A stretch of DNA of 64,000 nt, from NCBI RefSeq assembly GCF_031626875.1, contig NZ_JANDMF010000009.1, positions 36,569-100,568 of the forward strand, in the 5' to 3' direction. Below are positions 45,901 to 54,347 of the stretch, one piece after another. The stretch's first letter is position 1, and each line of letters starts with the position of its first letter. The stretch comes from Clostridium sp031626875. GTDB taxonomy: Bacteria; Bacillota; Clostridia; Clostridiales; Clostridiaceae. Position numbers and translations under genes: made by a program. The notes below the pieces were generated by a model. The model was not told where the DNA came from and made no database searches. It saw only the letters and a list, made by a program, of their open reading frames with translations.

Positions 45901-46121
45901 ACAAATTCTACAGTTAAAGGTTCTAAATAAACTTTATCAGCTACTTCATTATCTGTCATTATAGTAGCTGGATTTGAGTTAATTAAAACAACCTCAATTC
46001 CTTCTTCCTTAAGTGCTTGACAAGCTTGTGTTCCAGAATAATCAAATTCTGCTGCCTGCCCTATTATTATTGGACCTGATCCTATAACTAAAACTTTTTT
46101 TATATCTTTATTTAATGGCAT
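42918..46121 (-). CDS. carB: Carbamoyl-phosphate synthase large subunit
   Basis: Makes carbamoyl phosphate from bicarbonate, ammonia delivered by CarA and two ATP. The 1067-residue protein has two homologous ATP-grasp halves ([23 protein letters not shown] near 12 and [22 protein letters not shown] near 560), [15 protein letters not shown] and [13 protein letters not shown] in each, and a C-terminal MGS-like allosteric domain (~940-1067) for UMP/ornithine control. It follows carA by 12 bp. Confidence 0.97.
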   Translation of the reverse strand: [1067 protein letters not shown]

Positions 46122-46133
46122 ATCAAAAACCTC

Positions 46134-47183
46134 CTATAATGCATATTCCATGAATTTATCAAATATATACTCACTGTCCTTAGGTCCAGCTGATGCTTCT
46201 GGATGAAATTGAACTGAGAATATTGGTAATTCCTTATGCTTCATTCCTTCAATTGTTCCATCATTGATATTAATATGTGTAGATTCTACTTCCTCTGGTA
46301 AAGTTTCTACAACATATCCATGGTTTTGTGAGGTTATTGTCACCTTATTTGTTTCTAAATCCTTAACTGGATGATTGCACCCTCTATGACCAAATTTCAA
46401 TTTTTCTGTTTTTCCACCTAACGCCAATGCTAAAAGTTGATGCCCTAAACATATTCCTACTAAAGGTTTTTTTCCTACTATTTTTTTTATATTCTCTATT
46501 GCTCCTGGTAAATCTTCTGGATCTCCAGGTCCATTTGATAAGAAAACTAAATCTGGATTAATAGCTAAAACTTCTTCAGCTGTTGTATCTGCATTAAATA
46601 CTGTAATTTTACAGCCTCTTTTTTGAAAGCATCTTATTATATTTTGTTTTATACCAAAATCCATTATAGCAATATGCTTTCCTGTTCCATCTATTGTATA
46701 ATTGTTTTTTGTTGTAACATTTTTAACAGCACCAACAGTTGAAAATTCCTTCATTTTCTTATTCATATCTTCATTATCTATTTCATCAACTGCTATGATA
46801 CCCCTCATAGTACCATTATTTCTTAATACTTTAGTAAGCGCTCTAGTATCTATTCCTTCAAGCCCAACAATCTTATTTTGTTTTAAAAAATCTTCTAATT
46901 CTAATTCACATCTAAAGTTATTTGGTAGATTACATTTTTCTCTTACTATAAATCCTTTTACCTTCGGACTACTTGATTCCATATCCTCAAGGTTTATACC
47001 ATAGTTACCTATAAGAGGATATGTCATTGTTACTATTTGCCCATAGTATGATGGATCTGTTAATATTTCTTGATATCCTGTCATACCTGTTGTAAATACA
47101 ACTTCCCCAACGCTATCTTTTAAGTATCCAAAGGCTTTACCTTCAAACACCATTCCATTTTCTAAAACTAGCTTTGCTTTCAT
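46134..47183 (-). CDS. carA: Carbamoyl-phosphate synthase small subunit
   Basis: Glutaminase subunit of 349 residues. The N-terminal CPSase domain (LVLENGMVFEGKAFG, VVFTTGMTGYQEILTDPSYYGQ) precedes a class I amidotransferase domain with catalytic Cys in VGICLGHQLLALA and His/Glu in FSVQFHPEAS. The start follows AAGGAGGGG. The leader contains a PyrR-type element, which points to pyrimidine rather than arginine control. Confidence 0.97.
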   Translation of the reverse strand: MKAKLVLENGMVFEGKAFGYLKDSVGEVVFTTGMTGYQEILTDPSYYGQIVTMTYPLIGNYGINLEDMESSSPKVKGFIVREKCNLPNNFRCELELEDFLKQNKIVGLEGIDTRALTKVLRNNGTMRGIIAVDEIDNEDMNKKMKEFSTVGAVKNVTTKNNYTIDGTGKHIAIMDFGIKQNIIRCFQKRGCKITVFNADTTAEEVLAINPDLVFLSNGPGDPEDLPGAIENIKKIVGKKPLVGICLGHQLLALALGGKTEKLKFGHRGCNHPVKDLETNKVTITSQNHGYVVETLPEEVESTHININDGTIEGMKHKELPIFSVQFHPEASAGPKDSEYIFDKFMEYAL

Positions 47184-47269
47184 GCCTAGCCCCTCCTTAT
47201 TTTATGATTAAGGAAAATACACTTTAAATGACATTATTTTTGAGTATAAAGAAAAGGATATTAAAGAAA

Positions 47270-47371
47270 CTATTGAAAGTCCAGTCTCCTCACTATCCCA
47301 TTATATTTATATACATTATTGTTTAATGCCTTTAAAGACAAAGCTATGAAATTATTTTTAAAATTATCCAT
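47270..47371 (-). CDS. 33-codon leader ORF upstream of carA
   Basis: An ATG 9 nt after AGAAAGGAG opens a 33-codon frame (MDNFKNNFIALSLKALNNNV...) ending in TAG about 90 nt before carA. The ribosome binding site is the 3' end of the PyrR element itself. The peptide is basic and resembles no known protein. It may be a regulatory leader peptide whose translation is affected by PyrR, or a chance ORF. Confidence 0.45.
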   Translation of the reverse strand: MDNFKNNFIALSLKALNNNVYKYNGIVRRLDFQ

Positions 47372-47384
47372 AGTTGCAGACTCC

Positions 47385-47406
47385 TTTCTGGCCTCACAGG
47401 ACCAAG
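47385..47406 (-). promoter_or_regulatory. PyrR-binding element in the carAB leader
   Basis: The minus-strand RNA reads GGTCCTGTGAGGCCAGAAAGG, matching the PyrR binding loop pattern (GUCC-NGNGAGG-C...AAGG) of Firmicute pyr attenuators. About 35 nt downstream of the predicted transcription start. I see no classical intrinsic terminator between it and carA. The gene-free interval 47184-47619 otherwise holds the leader ORF and promoter. Confidence 0.75.
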
Positions 47407-47450
47407 TTAAAGTGTATCTTTACCTCATATTTAATTTTATCTTATCTATT

Positions 47451-47479
47451 ATTGTAGTTTATTGACTATTCACTGTCAA
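47451..47479 (-). promoter_or_regulatory. Sigma-A promoter of carAB
   Basis: TTGACA (47474-47479) and TACAAT (47451-47456), 17-bp spacer, on the minus strand. Confidence 0.75.
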
Positions 47480-47619
47480 GGTAAATGATAAATTAAATAA
47501 ATGCAATACAACTATTGTCTTCCAAATAGTTAAAAATCATTTAACACTCTATTTAATGGATTATTATACTTTATTGATTTATACTAAATATATAGATATA
47601 ACAATAATAGGAGGATAAT

Positions 47620-48348
47620 ATGAAATACTTATCAGATTTACATACTCATTCAATAGTAAGTGGTCATGCTTATACTACGCTTTTAGAAAATATAAATTAT
47701 TGCGTTGAAAAAGGTTTAAAAATTTTAGGAACATCTGAACATGCTCCTTCAATGCCAGGGGCCCCACATGCCTGGTACTTTGGCAACCTAAAAGTTGTTC
47801 CTAGAATAATAAATGGAATTACAATATTAAAGGGTTGTGAAGCAAACATATTAGATATAGATGGAAATATAGATTTACCCTCAGAAGCTTCAAGATTCTT
47901 AGATTATATGATTGTATCTTTTCATGAACCTGTATTTGAACCAAAATCCCTAGAAGAAAATACTAATGCATTAATTAATGCATTAGATAAAAATCCTTTA
48001 ATTGAGATATTAGGTCATCTTGGAAATCCTTCTTATGAACTCAATTATGAAACTATAGTAAAAAAAGCAAAAGAAAAAAATATCATGATTGAAATAAATA
48101 ATTCTTCAATTTCAGGTAGTTCCAGAGCAGGTAGTTCTTCTAATTGTAAAAAAATAGCTGAACTTTGCATGAAATATGGAACAAAAATCATTTTAAGTTC
48201 GGATGCCCATATAAGTTTTAACATTGGAAATTTTGATGGTTCAATAAAAATCCTAGAATCTATTAATTTTCCTGAAGAATTAATTATGAATGACCCAGAT
48301 AAATTAATTTCTCACATTAAAAGCAAAGGAAGACTTGCTGACCTTTAA
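47620..48348 (+). CDS. PHP-domain phosphatase (YcdX-like)
   Basis: A 242-residue PHP-superfamily metal-dependent phosphatase. Motifs: DLHTHSIVSGHAYTTL (metal His near residues 8-16), GTSEHAPSMPG, GCEANI, IVSFHEP, LGHLGNP and LSSDAHISFNIG, together forming the trinuclear metal site of the YcdX group. Substrate unknown. Preceded by AGGAGG and followed by a strong terminator. Confidence 0.92.
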   Translation: MKYLSDLHTHSIVSGHAYTTLLENINYCVEKGLKILGTSEHAPSMPGAPHAWYFGNLKVVPRIINGITILKGCEANILDIDGNIDLPSEASRFLDYMIVSFHEPVFEPKSLEENTNALINALDKNPLIEILGHLGNPSYELNYETIVKKAKEKNIMIEINNSSISGSSRAGSSSNCKKIAELCMKYGTKIILSSDAHISFNIGNFDGSIKILESINFPEELIMNDPDKLISHIKSKGRLADL

Positions 48349-48354
48349 TATTTA

Positions 48355-48420
48355 ATAAGGAAAAGAAAATTGATTATAAAAACGTCCTACATTTTTACTA
48401 CCAATTTTCTTTTCCTTATT
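48355..48420. terminator. Bidirectional terminator
   Basis: Eighteen-bp perfect arms (ATAAGGAAAAGAAAATTG with its complement) around a 29-nt loop, between convergent genes. Confidence 0.85.
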
Positions 48421-48425
48421 TATTT

Positions 48426-48947
48426 CTAATGTAAATTAACTTTATTATATGCTATTTGTTTTATTGTAAAGAAAATATCAACAATCATACACATCCATAT
48501 TAATGGAACAATTCTACTCAATATGTTATTAAAATTGAAATAAATTGAATTTAATAATGGTTGTATTATGATTAACACTATAAAAACCAGTACTGTCCAA
48601 AATATAGAAAATCTTGCACATACCAATCCTTTAAAATTATATTTAAGTTTACTGTAATCCCAATATATCTTTCCAAAAAACTTCTTTAATCCATATCCAC
48701 TTAAATATTCTACTAAAGTTGGTATTAATATTAATAATATACCTAATAGTATTCCCCTTAATTTCATTATGTAGTATAAATAAACCAAACTTACCATAGC
48801 AAATCCATACATTGGTTTAAACGGACCTTTTAAAAAGCCATCTTTTTTAAAATGTCCTGCTACAAAATAGCTATACAGTTCTTCTAAACACCACCCCAAG
48901 AAACAATAGACCTCAAAATTGAACACCAAATATAAAAGCCAATCCAT
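48426..48947 (-). CDS. Putative ABC-transporter type IV family membrane protein (PF06541-like)
   Basis: A 173-residue protein with five or so hydrophobic helices. FLGWCLEELYSYFVAGHFKKDGFLKGPFKPMYGFA is the hallmark of the DUF1113 / putative ABC-transporter type IV family. Function unproven. ATG 48947 follows AAGGAG; the frame can be extended by 16 codons without a ribosome binding site. Confidence 0.8.
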   Translation of the reverse strand: MDWLLYLVFNFEVYCFLGWCLEELYSYFVAGHFKKDGFLKGPFKPMYGFAMVSLVYLYYIMKLRGILLGILLILIPTLVEYLSGYGLKKFFGKIYWDYSKLKYNFKGLVCARFSIFWTVLVFIVLIIIQPLLNSIYFNFNNILSRIVPLIWMCMIVDIFFTIKQIAYNKVNLH

Positions 48948-49005
48948 ACTAACACTCCTTATATCATTTAAACTTAGTATTAGTAAAATTAGCATTAAAA
49001 ATTCC

Positions 49006-49824
49006 TTATTTATATTTTTTTATTTCTTTTTCCATAAATTTAATAACATAATCTATGGGATTATTATCATTAGATGGTGCAATATGTTTTGCCTTCTCTA
49101 ACACTCTCTCAGCTCCAGTTTTTATACAAAATCCATAACTTGCAGTTTCTAACATCTCTATATCATTCATGTTATCTCCAACTGCAACAACCTTTGTAGA
49201 ATCCATATTATATCTTTCTATTAATTCCTTTAATGCTCTTCCTTTAGTAACTCCATTTGCTACTATATCAAAGTAATTTGATCCACTCCTAAATGCATTT
49301 CCCTCATCATATTTCATCTTATATTCTTTTTCTAAAGCATCTAATTCTTCTTCCGTCCCTATTAATAACACCTTTATCCAATCTTTCTCCCATATATCTT
49401 TGGGAAAATCATATATAACATTATAATTATGCTTTTTATATCTCTTAGTCAAATCACAACTTCTATATATGTAAACTACCTCATCTGAAAATATTTCTAT
49501 TCCAATATGTGGATTCTCTTCATACACTTTTTTTATTGCCTTTTTTCTATGATTCTCTATAAAATGCTCTGATATAACCTTTTCTTTTTCATAATCATAA
49601 ATTTTTGCACCATTATGTAATATTGCAGGAATATCTATATTAAGTTCCTCTATAAATTCTTCTACAGAAGAAAGCATCCTTCCTGTTGCTACAGTAAACT
49701 TTCCCCCTTCTTCAACAAAATATTTTATAGCCTCTTTATTTTCCTTTGATATTTCTTTTTTGCTATTCAATAATGTCCCATCCATATCTGATACTAATAA
49801 ATACCCTTCAAAAATCTCCTTCAT
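49006..49824 (-). CDS. Cof-type HAD-superfamily phosphatase
   Basis: A 272-residue HAD hydrolase with motif I VSDMDGTLLNSKK (~13-25), motif II VATGRM, the large Cof-type C2B cap, and motifs III/IV KGRALKELIERY and VAVGDNMNDIEMLETA. Acts on sugar or nucleotide phosphates; exact substrate unknown. The gene lies 17 bp downstream of the SDR gene. Confidence 0.93.
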   Translation of the reverse strand: MKEIFEGYLLVSDMDGTLLNSKKEISKENKEAIKYFVEEGGKFTVATGRMLSSVEEFIEELNIDIPAILHNGAKIYDYEKEKVISEHFIENHRKKAIKKVYEENPHIGIEIFSDEVVYIYRSCDLTKRYKKHNYNVIYDFPKDIWEKDWIKVLLIGTEEELDALEKEYKMKYDEGNAFRSGSNYFDIVANGVTKGRALKELIERYNMDSTKVVAVGDNMNDIEMLETASYGFCIKTGAERVLEKAKHIAPSNDNNPIDYVIKFMEKEIKKYK

Positions 49825-49841
49825 TGTATTTCCACCTATCT

Positions 49842-50621
49842 CTACTTATTTGAATATAATACTATCTTTCTTACTAAACTTCTTGGTAATAGCTTATTTC
49901 CAAACACTAATAACTTATTTTTTATTCCTGGAATTATTATAACTCTCCCTTTATTAAAATCTTTATATGCTATTTCTGCTACATCTTTAGAACTCATTAA
50001 TAATGATTTTGATTTATCATTTTTAATTATACCAGCTTTACTTTGAAAATTTGTTTTTATAGCACCAGGACATAAACAACTTACTTTAACCCCATATTCT
50101 TTAACTTCTTCATATATAGACTCTGTTAGTGACAACACATATGCTTTTGATGCATAATACGTATTCATCTTTGGTCCTGCTGAAAATGCAGCTGTTGATG
50201 CCACATTTAATATTCCACCACAATTTCGTTTAATCATGCTTTTTAAAAAATAATAAGTTAATTTGGTTACACTATTAATATTTATTTGAATTAATTTTTC
50301 TTCTCTTTTTATATTTGATTCATGAAAAAATCCAAAACTTCCAACACCAGCATTATTTATTAAGTTATCCACAACAAAATTATTTTTTTCCACAAATCTA
50401 TATACTTCTTCACAGGAGTTATTCACAGTTAAATCTACTGACAAAGTTTCAACCTCTACATTAAACTCTTTTTCAATATTATTCTTAACCTTACTTAACT
50501 TTTCTTCATTTCTTGCAACAATAATTAAATTATGTTTATCTTTTGCAAATAACTTAGCTAACTCCATACCAAGTCCCTCTGTTCCACCTGTTATTAGAGT
50601 ATATCTATTCACCTTCTCCAT
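49842..50621 (-). CDS. Short-chain dehydrogenase/reductase
   Basis: A 259-residue classical SDR: cofactor motif TGGTEGLGMELAK (~11-23), NNAGVGSFG (~89-97), catalytic Ser in VASTAAFSAG and YYASK (~155-159), then CPGAIKTNF. The C-terminal region GRVIIIPGIKNKLLVF is hydrophobic and resembles YqjQ/DltE-type members that act on lipid-linked substrates. Substrate unassigned. Confidence 0.92.
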   Translation of the reverse strand: MEKVNRYTLITGGTEGLGMELAKLFAKDKHNLIIVARNEEKLSKVKNNIEKEFNVEVETLSVDLTVNNSCEEVYRFVEKNNFVVDNLINNAGVGSFGFFHESNIKREEKLIQININSVTKLTYYFLKSMIKRNCGGILNVASTAAFSAGPKMNTYYASKAYVLSLTESIYEEVKEYGVKVSCLCPGAIKTNFQSKAGIIKNDKSKSLLMSSKDVAEIAYKDFNKGRVIIIPGIKNKLLVFGNKLLPRSLVRKIVLYSNK

Positions 50622-50722
50622 TTAATCATTCCTTGTATTTTATTTACTTATTATAACAAAAGGTATTGTATTAAATAAGTATTGAAATTAAAAGTAGAAT
50701 CTTTATTAAAATTAAAACAAAG

Positions 50723-50763
50723 AATAAGGAACACTCATTTGATTATGATTCATGTTCCTTATT
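50723..50763 (-). terminator. Terminator downstream of proBA
   Basis: Perfect 11-bp stem AATAAGGAACA/TGTTCCTTATT with 19-nt loop, U-rich downstream on the minus strand. It overlaps the end of the small ORF at 50743-50856. Confidence 0.75.
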
Positions 50764-50856
50764 GTTTATAATAAATTTGTTAGGAATATACTTATTAATA
50801 GACTTGCTAACGGCATCTAAATATAACTCTGGATTATCCTCCTTATACCTTTCCAT
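50743..50856 (-). CDS. Possible 37-residue protein downstream of proA
   Basis: ATG 12 nt beyond the proA stop opens a 37-codon frame (MERYKEDNPELYLDAVSKSI...) with normal, soluble, helix-favouring composition. The frame is also open upstream through the end of proA, where it would read KRLKKLL before the Met, so it may be the tail of an eroded gene. The ribosome binding site is poor, and the ORF's 3' end lies in the terminator stem. Translation coupled to proA is possible. Confidence 0.35.
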   Translation of the reverse strand: MERYKEDNPELYLDAVSKSINKYIPNKFIINNKEHES

Positions 50857-50867
50857 GAGTAGTTTCT

Positions 50868-52115
50868 TCAGCCTCTTATTTGCCCACTTCCATAAACAAT
50901 ATACTTTGTAGTAGTTAGTTCATTTAAGCCCATAGGCCCTCTTGCATGTAACTTTTGAGTACTAATTCCTATTTCTGCACCAAATCCAAATTCATAACCA
51001 TCAGTAAACCTTGTTGATGCATTTACATAAACAGCTGCTGCATCTACCCTTTGCAAAAACATTTGAGAATTATCATAACTTTTTGTAACTATAGCTTCTG
51101 AGTGTCCAGTTCCATATTTATTTATATGTGTTATAGCTTCTTCTACACTAGCAACCACTTTTACACTTATAATATAATCATTATATTCTGTTCCCCAATC
51201 TTCTTCTGTAGCTTTTTTGATATCATTAACTATCTTCATAGTCTTTTCATCACCTCTAACTTCAACATTTTCTTTCTTTAATGCTGAAATTATTATTGGC
51301 AAAAATTCTTCTGCTATGTTTTCATGAACCAAGAGTTTCTCTTCTGCATTACAAACAGATGGCCTACTTGTTTTTGCATTAATTACAATATTTTTTGCCA
51401 TATCTAAATCTGATTCACTATCTACATAAACATGACAATTTCCAGTTCCAGTTTCTATTACTGGCACAGTTGCATTTTTTACTACAGACTGTATAAGTCC
51501 TGCTCCACCTCTAGGAATAAGAACATCTATATATCCATTTAATTTCATCATCTCAGTTGCAACTTCTCTACTAGTATCCTCAACAAGTTGAACTGAATTT
51601 TCAGGTAAACCAGCTTCTTTTATTCCTTCTGACAAAGCTTTAACTATAGCTTTATTTGAATTAATAGCCTCACTACCGCCTCTTAATATAACAACATTCC
51701 CAGTCTTTAAACAAAGTCCTGCTGCATCACAAGTAACATTAGGTCTAGCTTCATATATTATGCCTATTACACCCATAGGTACTCTTTTCTTTCCTATTTG
51801 TAGTCCATTAGGTCTTTTCCACATAGAAACAACTTCTCCTACTGGATCTGATAATAAAGCAACTTGCCTAAGTCCATCAGCCATATCTTCAATTCTTTTT
51901 TTATCTAAAGAAAGTCTATCTAACATTGCCTTTGAGGTTCCTTTTTGTATAGCAACCTCTAAATCCTTTTTATTTTCTTTTAATATCTCCTCATTATGCA
52001 CTAATAATTTATCAGCCATATTTCGTAATGCTTTATCTTTTTCAGTAGTTCCCATGTTCATAAGTTCATAGGATGCCTCTTTAGCTCTTGTCCCTAAATT
52101 TATTAATTCACTCAT
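50868..52115 (-). CDS. proA: Gamma-glutamyl phosphate reductase
   Basis: Second step of proline synthesis. A 415-residue aldehyde-dehydrogenase-fold enzyme with MGVIGIIYEARPNVTCDAAGLCLKTGN (~113-139), the conserved ILRGGSEA, VIETGTGNCHVYVD, the catalytic Cys in RPSVCNAEEKLL and GFGAEIGISTQKLHARGPMGL near the end. It starts immediately after the proB stop with no gap. Confidence 0.97.
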   Translation of the reverse strand: MSELINLGTRAKEASYELMNMGTTEKDKALRNMADKLLVHNEEILKENKKDLEVAIQKGTSKAMLDRLSLDKKRIEDMADGLRQVALLSDPVGEVVSMWKRPNGLQIGKKRVPMGVIGIIYEARPNVTCDAAGLCLKTGNVVILRGGSEAINSNKAIVKALSEGIKEAGLPENSVQLVEDTSREVATEMMKLNGYIDVLIPRGGAGLIQSVVKNATVPVIETGTGNCHVYVDSESDLDMAKNIVINAKTSRPSVCNAEEKLLVHENIAEEFLPIIISALKKENVEVRGDEKTMKIVNDIKKATEEDWGTEYNDYIISVKVVASVEEAITHINKYGTGHSEAIVTKSYDNSQMFLQRVDAAAVYVNASTRFTDGYEFGFGAEIGISTQKLHARGPMGLNELTTTKYIVYGSGQIRG

Positions 52116-52934
52116 TTAATTTACCCCCTTTTTTCCTAAAAATAATGTACCTACTTCTTCACCATCTAGTATTTTTAATAATATAGAAGGTTCATCACCA
52201 TTTGCTAGAACCATATCTACTCCATCCTTAGCTACAACCTTAGCAGCTGCTAATTTGGTAATCATTCCACCAGTTCCTAAATTAGTACCAGCTCCACCAG
52301 CACATTCTTCAAGTTCTTGTGTAACTTTTTCTACTACCTTCAACATCTTTGCATCCTTATTAGTTCTTGGATCTCCATCATAAAATCCATCTATATCTGA
52401 CAATATTATTAATAAATCTGCTTTGCATAAACCTGCAACTATAGCTGATAGATTATCATTATCTCCAAACTTCACTATATTTTCTATTTCATCTATTGAA
52501 ACTGTATCATTTTCATTTACTATTGGTACTATTTTATTTTCTATTAATGTTTCAAATGTATTGCATACATTTTGTCTAATATGATCATCTTCCACAACAT
52601 CACGAGTCAATAAGACTTGCCCTACTGTATGACTATATTCTCCAAAAAACTTGCTATATATATGCATAAGTTCGCATTGTCCAACTGATGCAACTGCTTG
52701 CTTTTCTCTTATGCTCTTTGGTTTTTCTTTAAGTTTTAACTTACTTACACCAACACCAATAGCTCCTGATGATACAAGAACAATTTCCTTTCCTGAGTTC
52801 TGAATATCTGATAAAACTCTAGCTAACTTTTCAATTCTTCCTAAATTAATATTTCCATTATCATATGTTAAAGTTGATGTTCCTACCTTAACAACAATTC
52901 TTTTTACATCCTTTAATTTCTTACGAAAACCCAT
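52116..52934 (-). CDS. proB: Glutamate 5-kinase (PUA-less form)
   Basis: First step of proline synthesis. At 272 residues it has only the amino-acid kinase domain (IVVKVGTSTLTY near residue 11, VLVSSGAIGVGVSKL near 52, VNENDTVS near 140, LSDIDGFYDGDPR near 172, GTGGMITKLAAAKVV near 220) and lacks the C-terminal PUA domain of the ~367-residue E. coli enzyme, as is common in clostridia. Translationally coupled to proA. Confidence 0.96.
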   Translation of the reverse strand: MGFRKKLKDVKRIVVKVGTSTLTYDNGNINLGRIEKLARVLSDIQNSGKEIVLVSSGAIGVGVSKLKLKEKPKSIREKQAVASVGQCELMHIYSKFFGEYSHTVGQVLLTRDVVEDDHIRQNVCNTFETLIENKIVPIVNENDTVSIDEIENIVKFGDNDNLSAIVAGLCKADLLIILSDIDGFYDGDPRTNKDAKMLKVVEKVTQELEECAGGAGTNLGTGGMITKLAAAKVVAKDGVDMVLANGDEPSILLKILDGEEVGTLFLGKKGVN

Positions 52935-52992
52935 CTTTACAGCCCCTTATTCTTCGATTATTCTAATATCTATCTTACTACACCTTATTTAT

Positions 52993-54057
52993 CTAATCAA
53001 TATTACTAGGATCAGTTAAAAAACCATTCTCAACTAACTTTTTATAAGTTAATTTTAGCAATGAATAAATTGGAACTACACAAAAAGCTGCTAATGGACC
53101 ACCTATTGTAGAAGCCCCAACCACCAAAAATATATCTGTAATAGGATGTATTTTCATTGCCCGCCCCATAATAAATGGTACAACCACTCTTCCCTTTAAA
53201 GTTTGAGCTATAATAAATAACAAAGTTAATCTAACAAGCATATGGGTTCCAACTGCAGCTGCTATTATATATGGAATTATCATAGAAATAAAAAAACCTA
53301 CAAATGGAATAAATGCAAGTATAAAAGTTGTTGATGCTAGTAGTAATGCACTTGGCATACCAATCACTTCATAACCTGTAAAAACCATTGCTGCCAGTGA
53401 TATTGCAACTGTTGCCTGCCCAATTATATATGAAGATAAAACTATATCCCCCTCACTCAATATCTCATTTGATACTTCCTTATATCTTTTAGGTATATAT
53501 TTCAAAACAATTGATTTAAATTTAGACCCATCTCTAAGCAAAAAGAATGTTATTAGTATAATTAATAATATATTTGAGAAAAGCATCATACCCATATCAA
53601 ATATTTCTTTTAGATTTGCAAAAACAAAGTTTACATAATTCATAAGCTGTGAAGATATATTTTCAACAAAATTCTTAATACTACTATCTTTTAGATAATC
53701 TTGTGCCATTTCCATAAGATTTTTATCCTGTATATTCATTAATACTATATCTTTTAGTATAATTATCTGTTCAACTAAATATTTTCCAAAATAAGTAATT
53801 ATGATAGCTAATAAAGAAATTGCTATTAACACTGTAATACTTGCTGATATCGATGATTTTAACCTTTTTCTTAAAAAAATATTATTTAATGGCTTAAGAA
53901 TATAAAATAGAAATACTCCAAATATAATTGGAGTAAATATTACCCATATAGCTACCTGAATAAATTCATGAAATACTTGAAACTTTCCCAACATATATAA
54001 AAAGATAAGAATTAGATTGGCTATAATTAAGTTTATAATAACTCTTTTCTTTAACAT
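52993..54057 (-). CDS. AI-2E family transporter (second of two)
   Basis: A 354-residue membrane protein of the same PF01594 family as the gene at 27344-28429, with hydrophobic segments near the N-terminus, a helical soluble part (~115-150) and the conserved FILAFIPFVGFFISMIIPY and VVPFIMGRAMKIHPITDIFLVV. ATG 54057 follows AAGGGGTG; the longer frame starts with a GTG in that site. It is upstream of proB by about 60 bp. Confidence 0.87.
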   Translation of the reverse strand: MLKKRVIINLIIANLILIFLYMLGKFQVFHEFIQVAIWVIFTPIIFGVFLFYILKPLNNIFLRKRLKSSISASITVLIAISLLAIIITYFGKYLVEQIIILKDIVLMNIQDKNLMEMAQDYLKDSSIKNFVENISSQLMNYVNFVFANLKEIFDMGMMLFSNILLIILITFFLLRDGSKFKSIVLKYIPKRYKEVSNEILSEGDIVLSSYIIGQATVAISLAAMVFTGYEVIGMPSALLLASTTFILAFIPFVGFFISMIIPYIIAAAVGTHMLVRLTLLFIIAQTLKGRVVVPFIMGRAMKIHPITDIFLVVGASTIGGPLAAFCVVPIYSLLKLTYKKLVENGFLTDPSNID

Positions 54058-54136
54058 AACAAACACCCCTTATTCTAAGGTTAGTTTATCCAAATTATTA
54101 TCCTTAATTCAAAATGTCTTTTTATGAAAAACAAAA

Positions 54137-54163
54137 GTGAAGTTAGAATAACTCTAACTTCAC
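54137..54163. terminator. Hairpin in the gap before the AI-2E gene
   Basis: Perfect 11-bp stem GTGAAGTTAGA/TCTAACTTCAC with a 5-nt loop; TTTTGTTTTT follows on the minus strand. It ends transcripts coming from the Cof-type gene side or attenuates the AI-2E transcript. Confidence 0.6.
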
Positions 54164-54324
54164 CATTGTTTTCTGCCTTGGAAATTTACATAATGTAGTA
54201 TCTGGGGGGTACTACTTAGGGGTTTGTTTGTTCCTTAGCATTTTAACAATTTTATTTTACACTACTTTTATGAAAATTTATAGCGTTAATTTTTTACTTT
54301 CTTTAAATAAATAACTATAAGAAA

Positions 54325-54343
54325 AAAGTGGACAAACCACTTT
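54325..54343 (-). terminator. Terminator of the second Cof-type gene
   Basis: Seven-bp stem AAAGTGG/CCACTTT with 5-nt loop, followed by a T-tract on the minus strand; 5 bp after the stop. Confidence 0.75.
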
Positions 54344-54347
54344 CAAA

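Noticed and set aside
45523..45930. 135-codon plus-strand ORF inside carB
   Set aside because: Antisense shadow of a conserved ATP-grasp region.
54190..54230. G-run TCTGGGGGGTACTACTT and AGGGG near the AI-2E gene, possible structured element
   Set aside because: Only a 4-5 bp stem can be drawn around the G-run, no spaced G-tracts for a quadruplex and no match to an RNA class I know.
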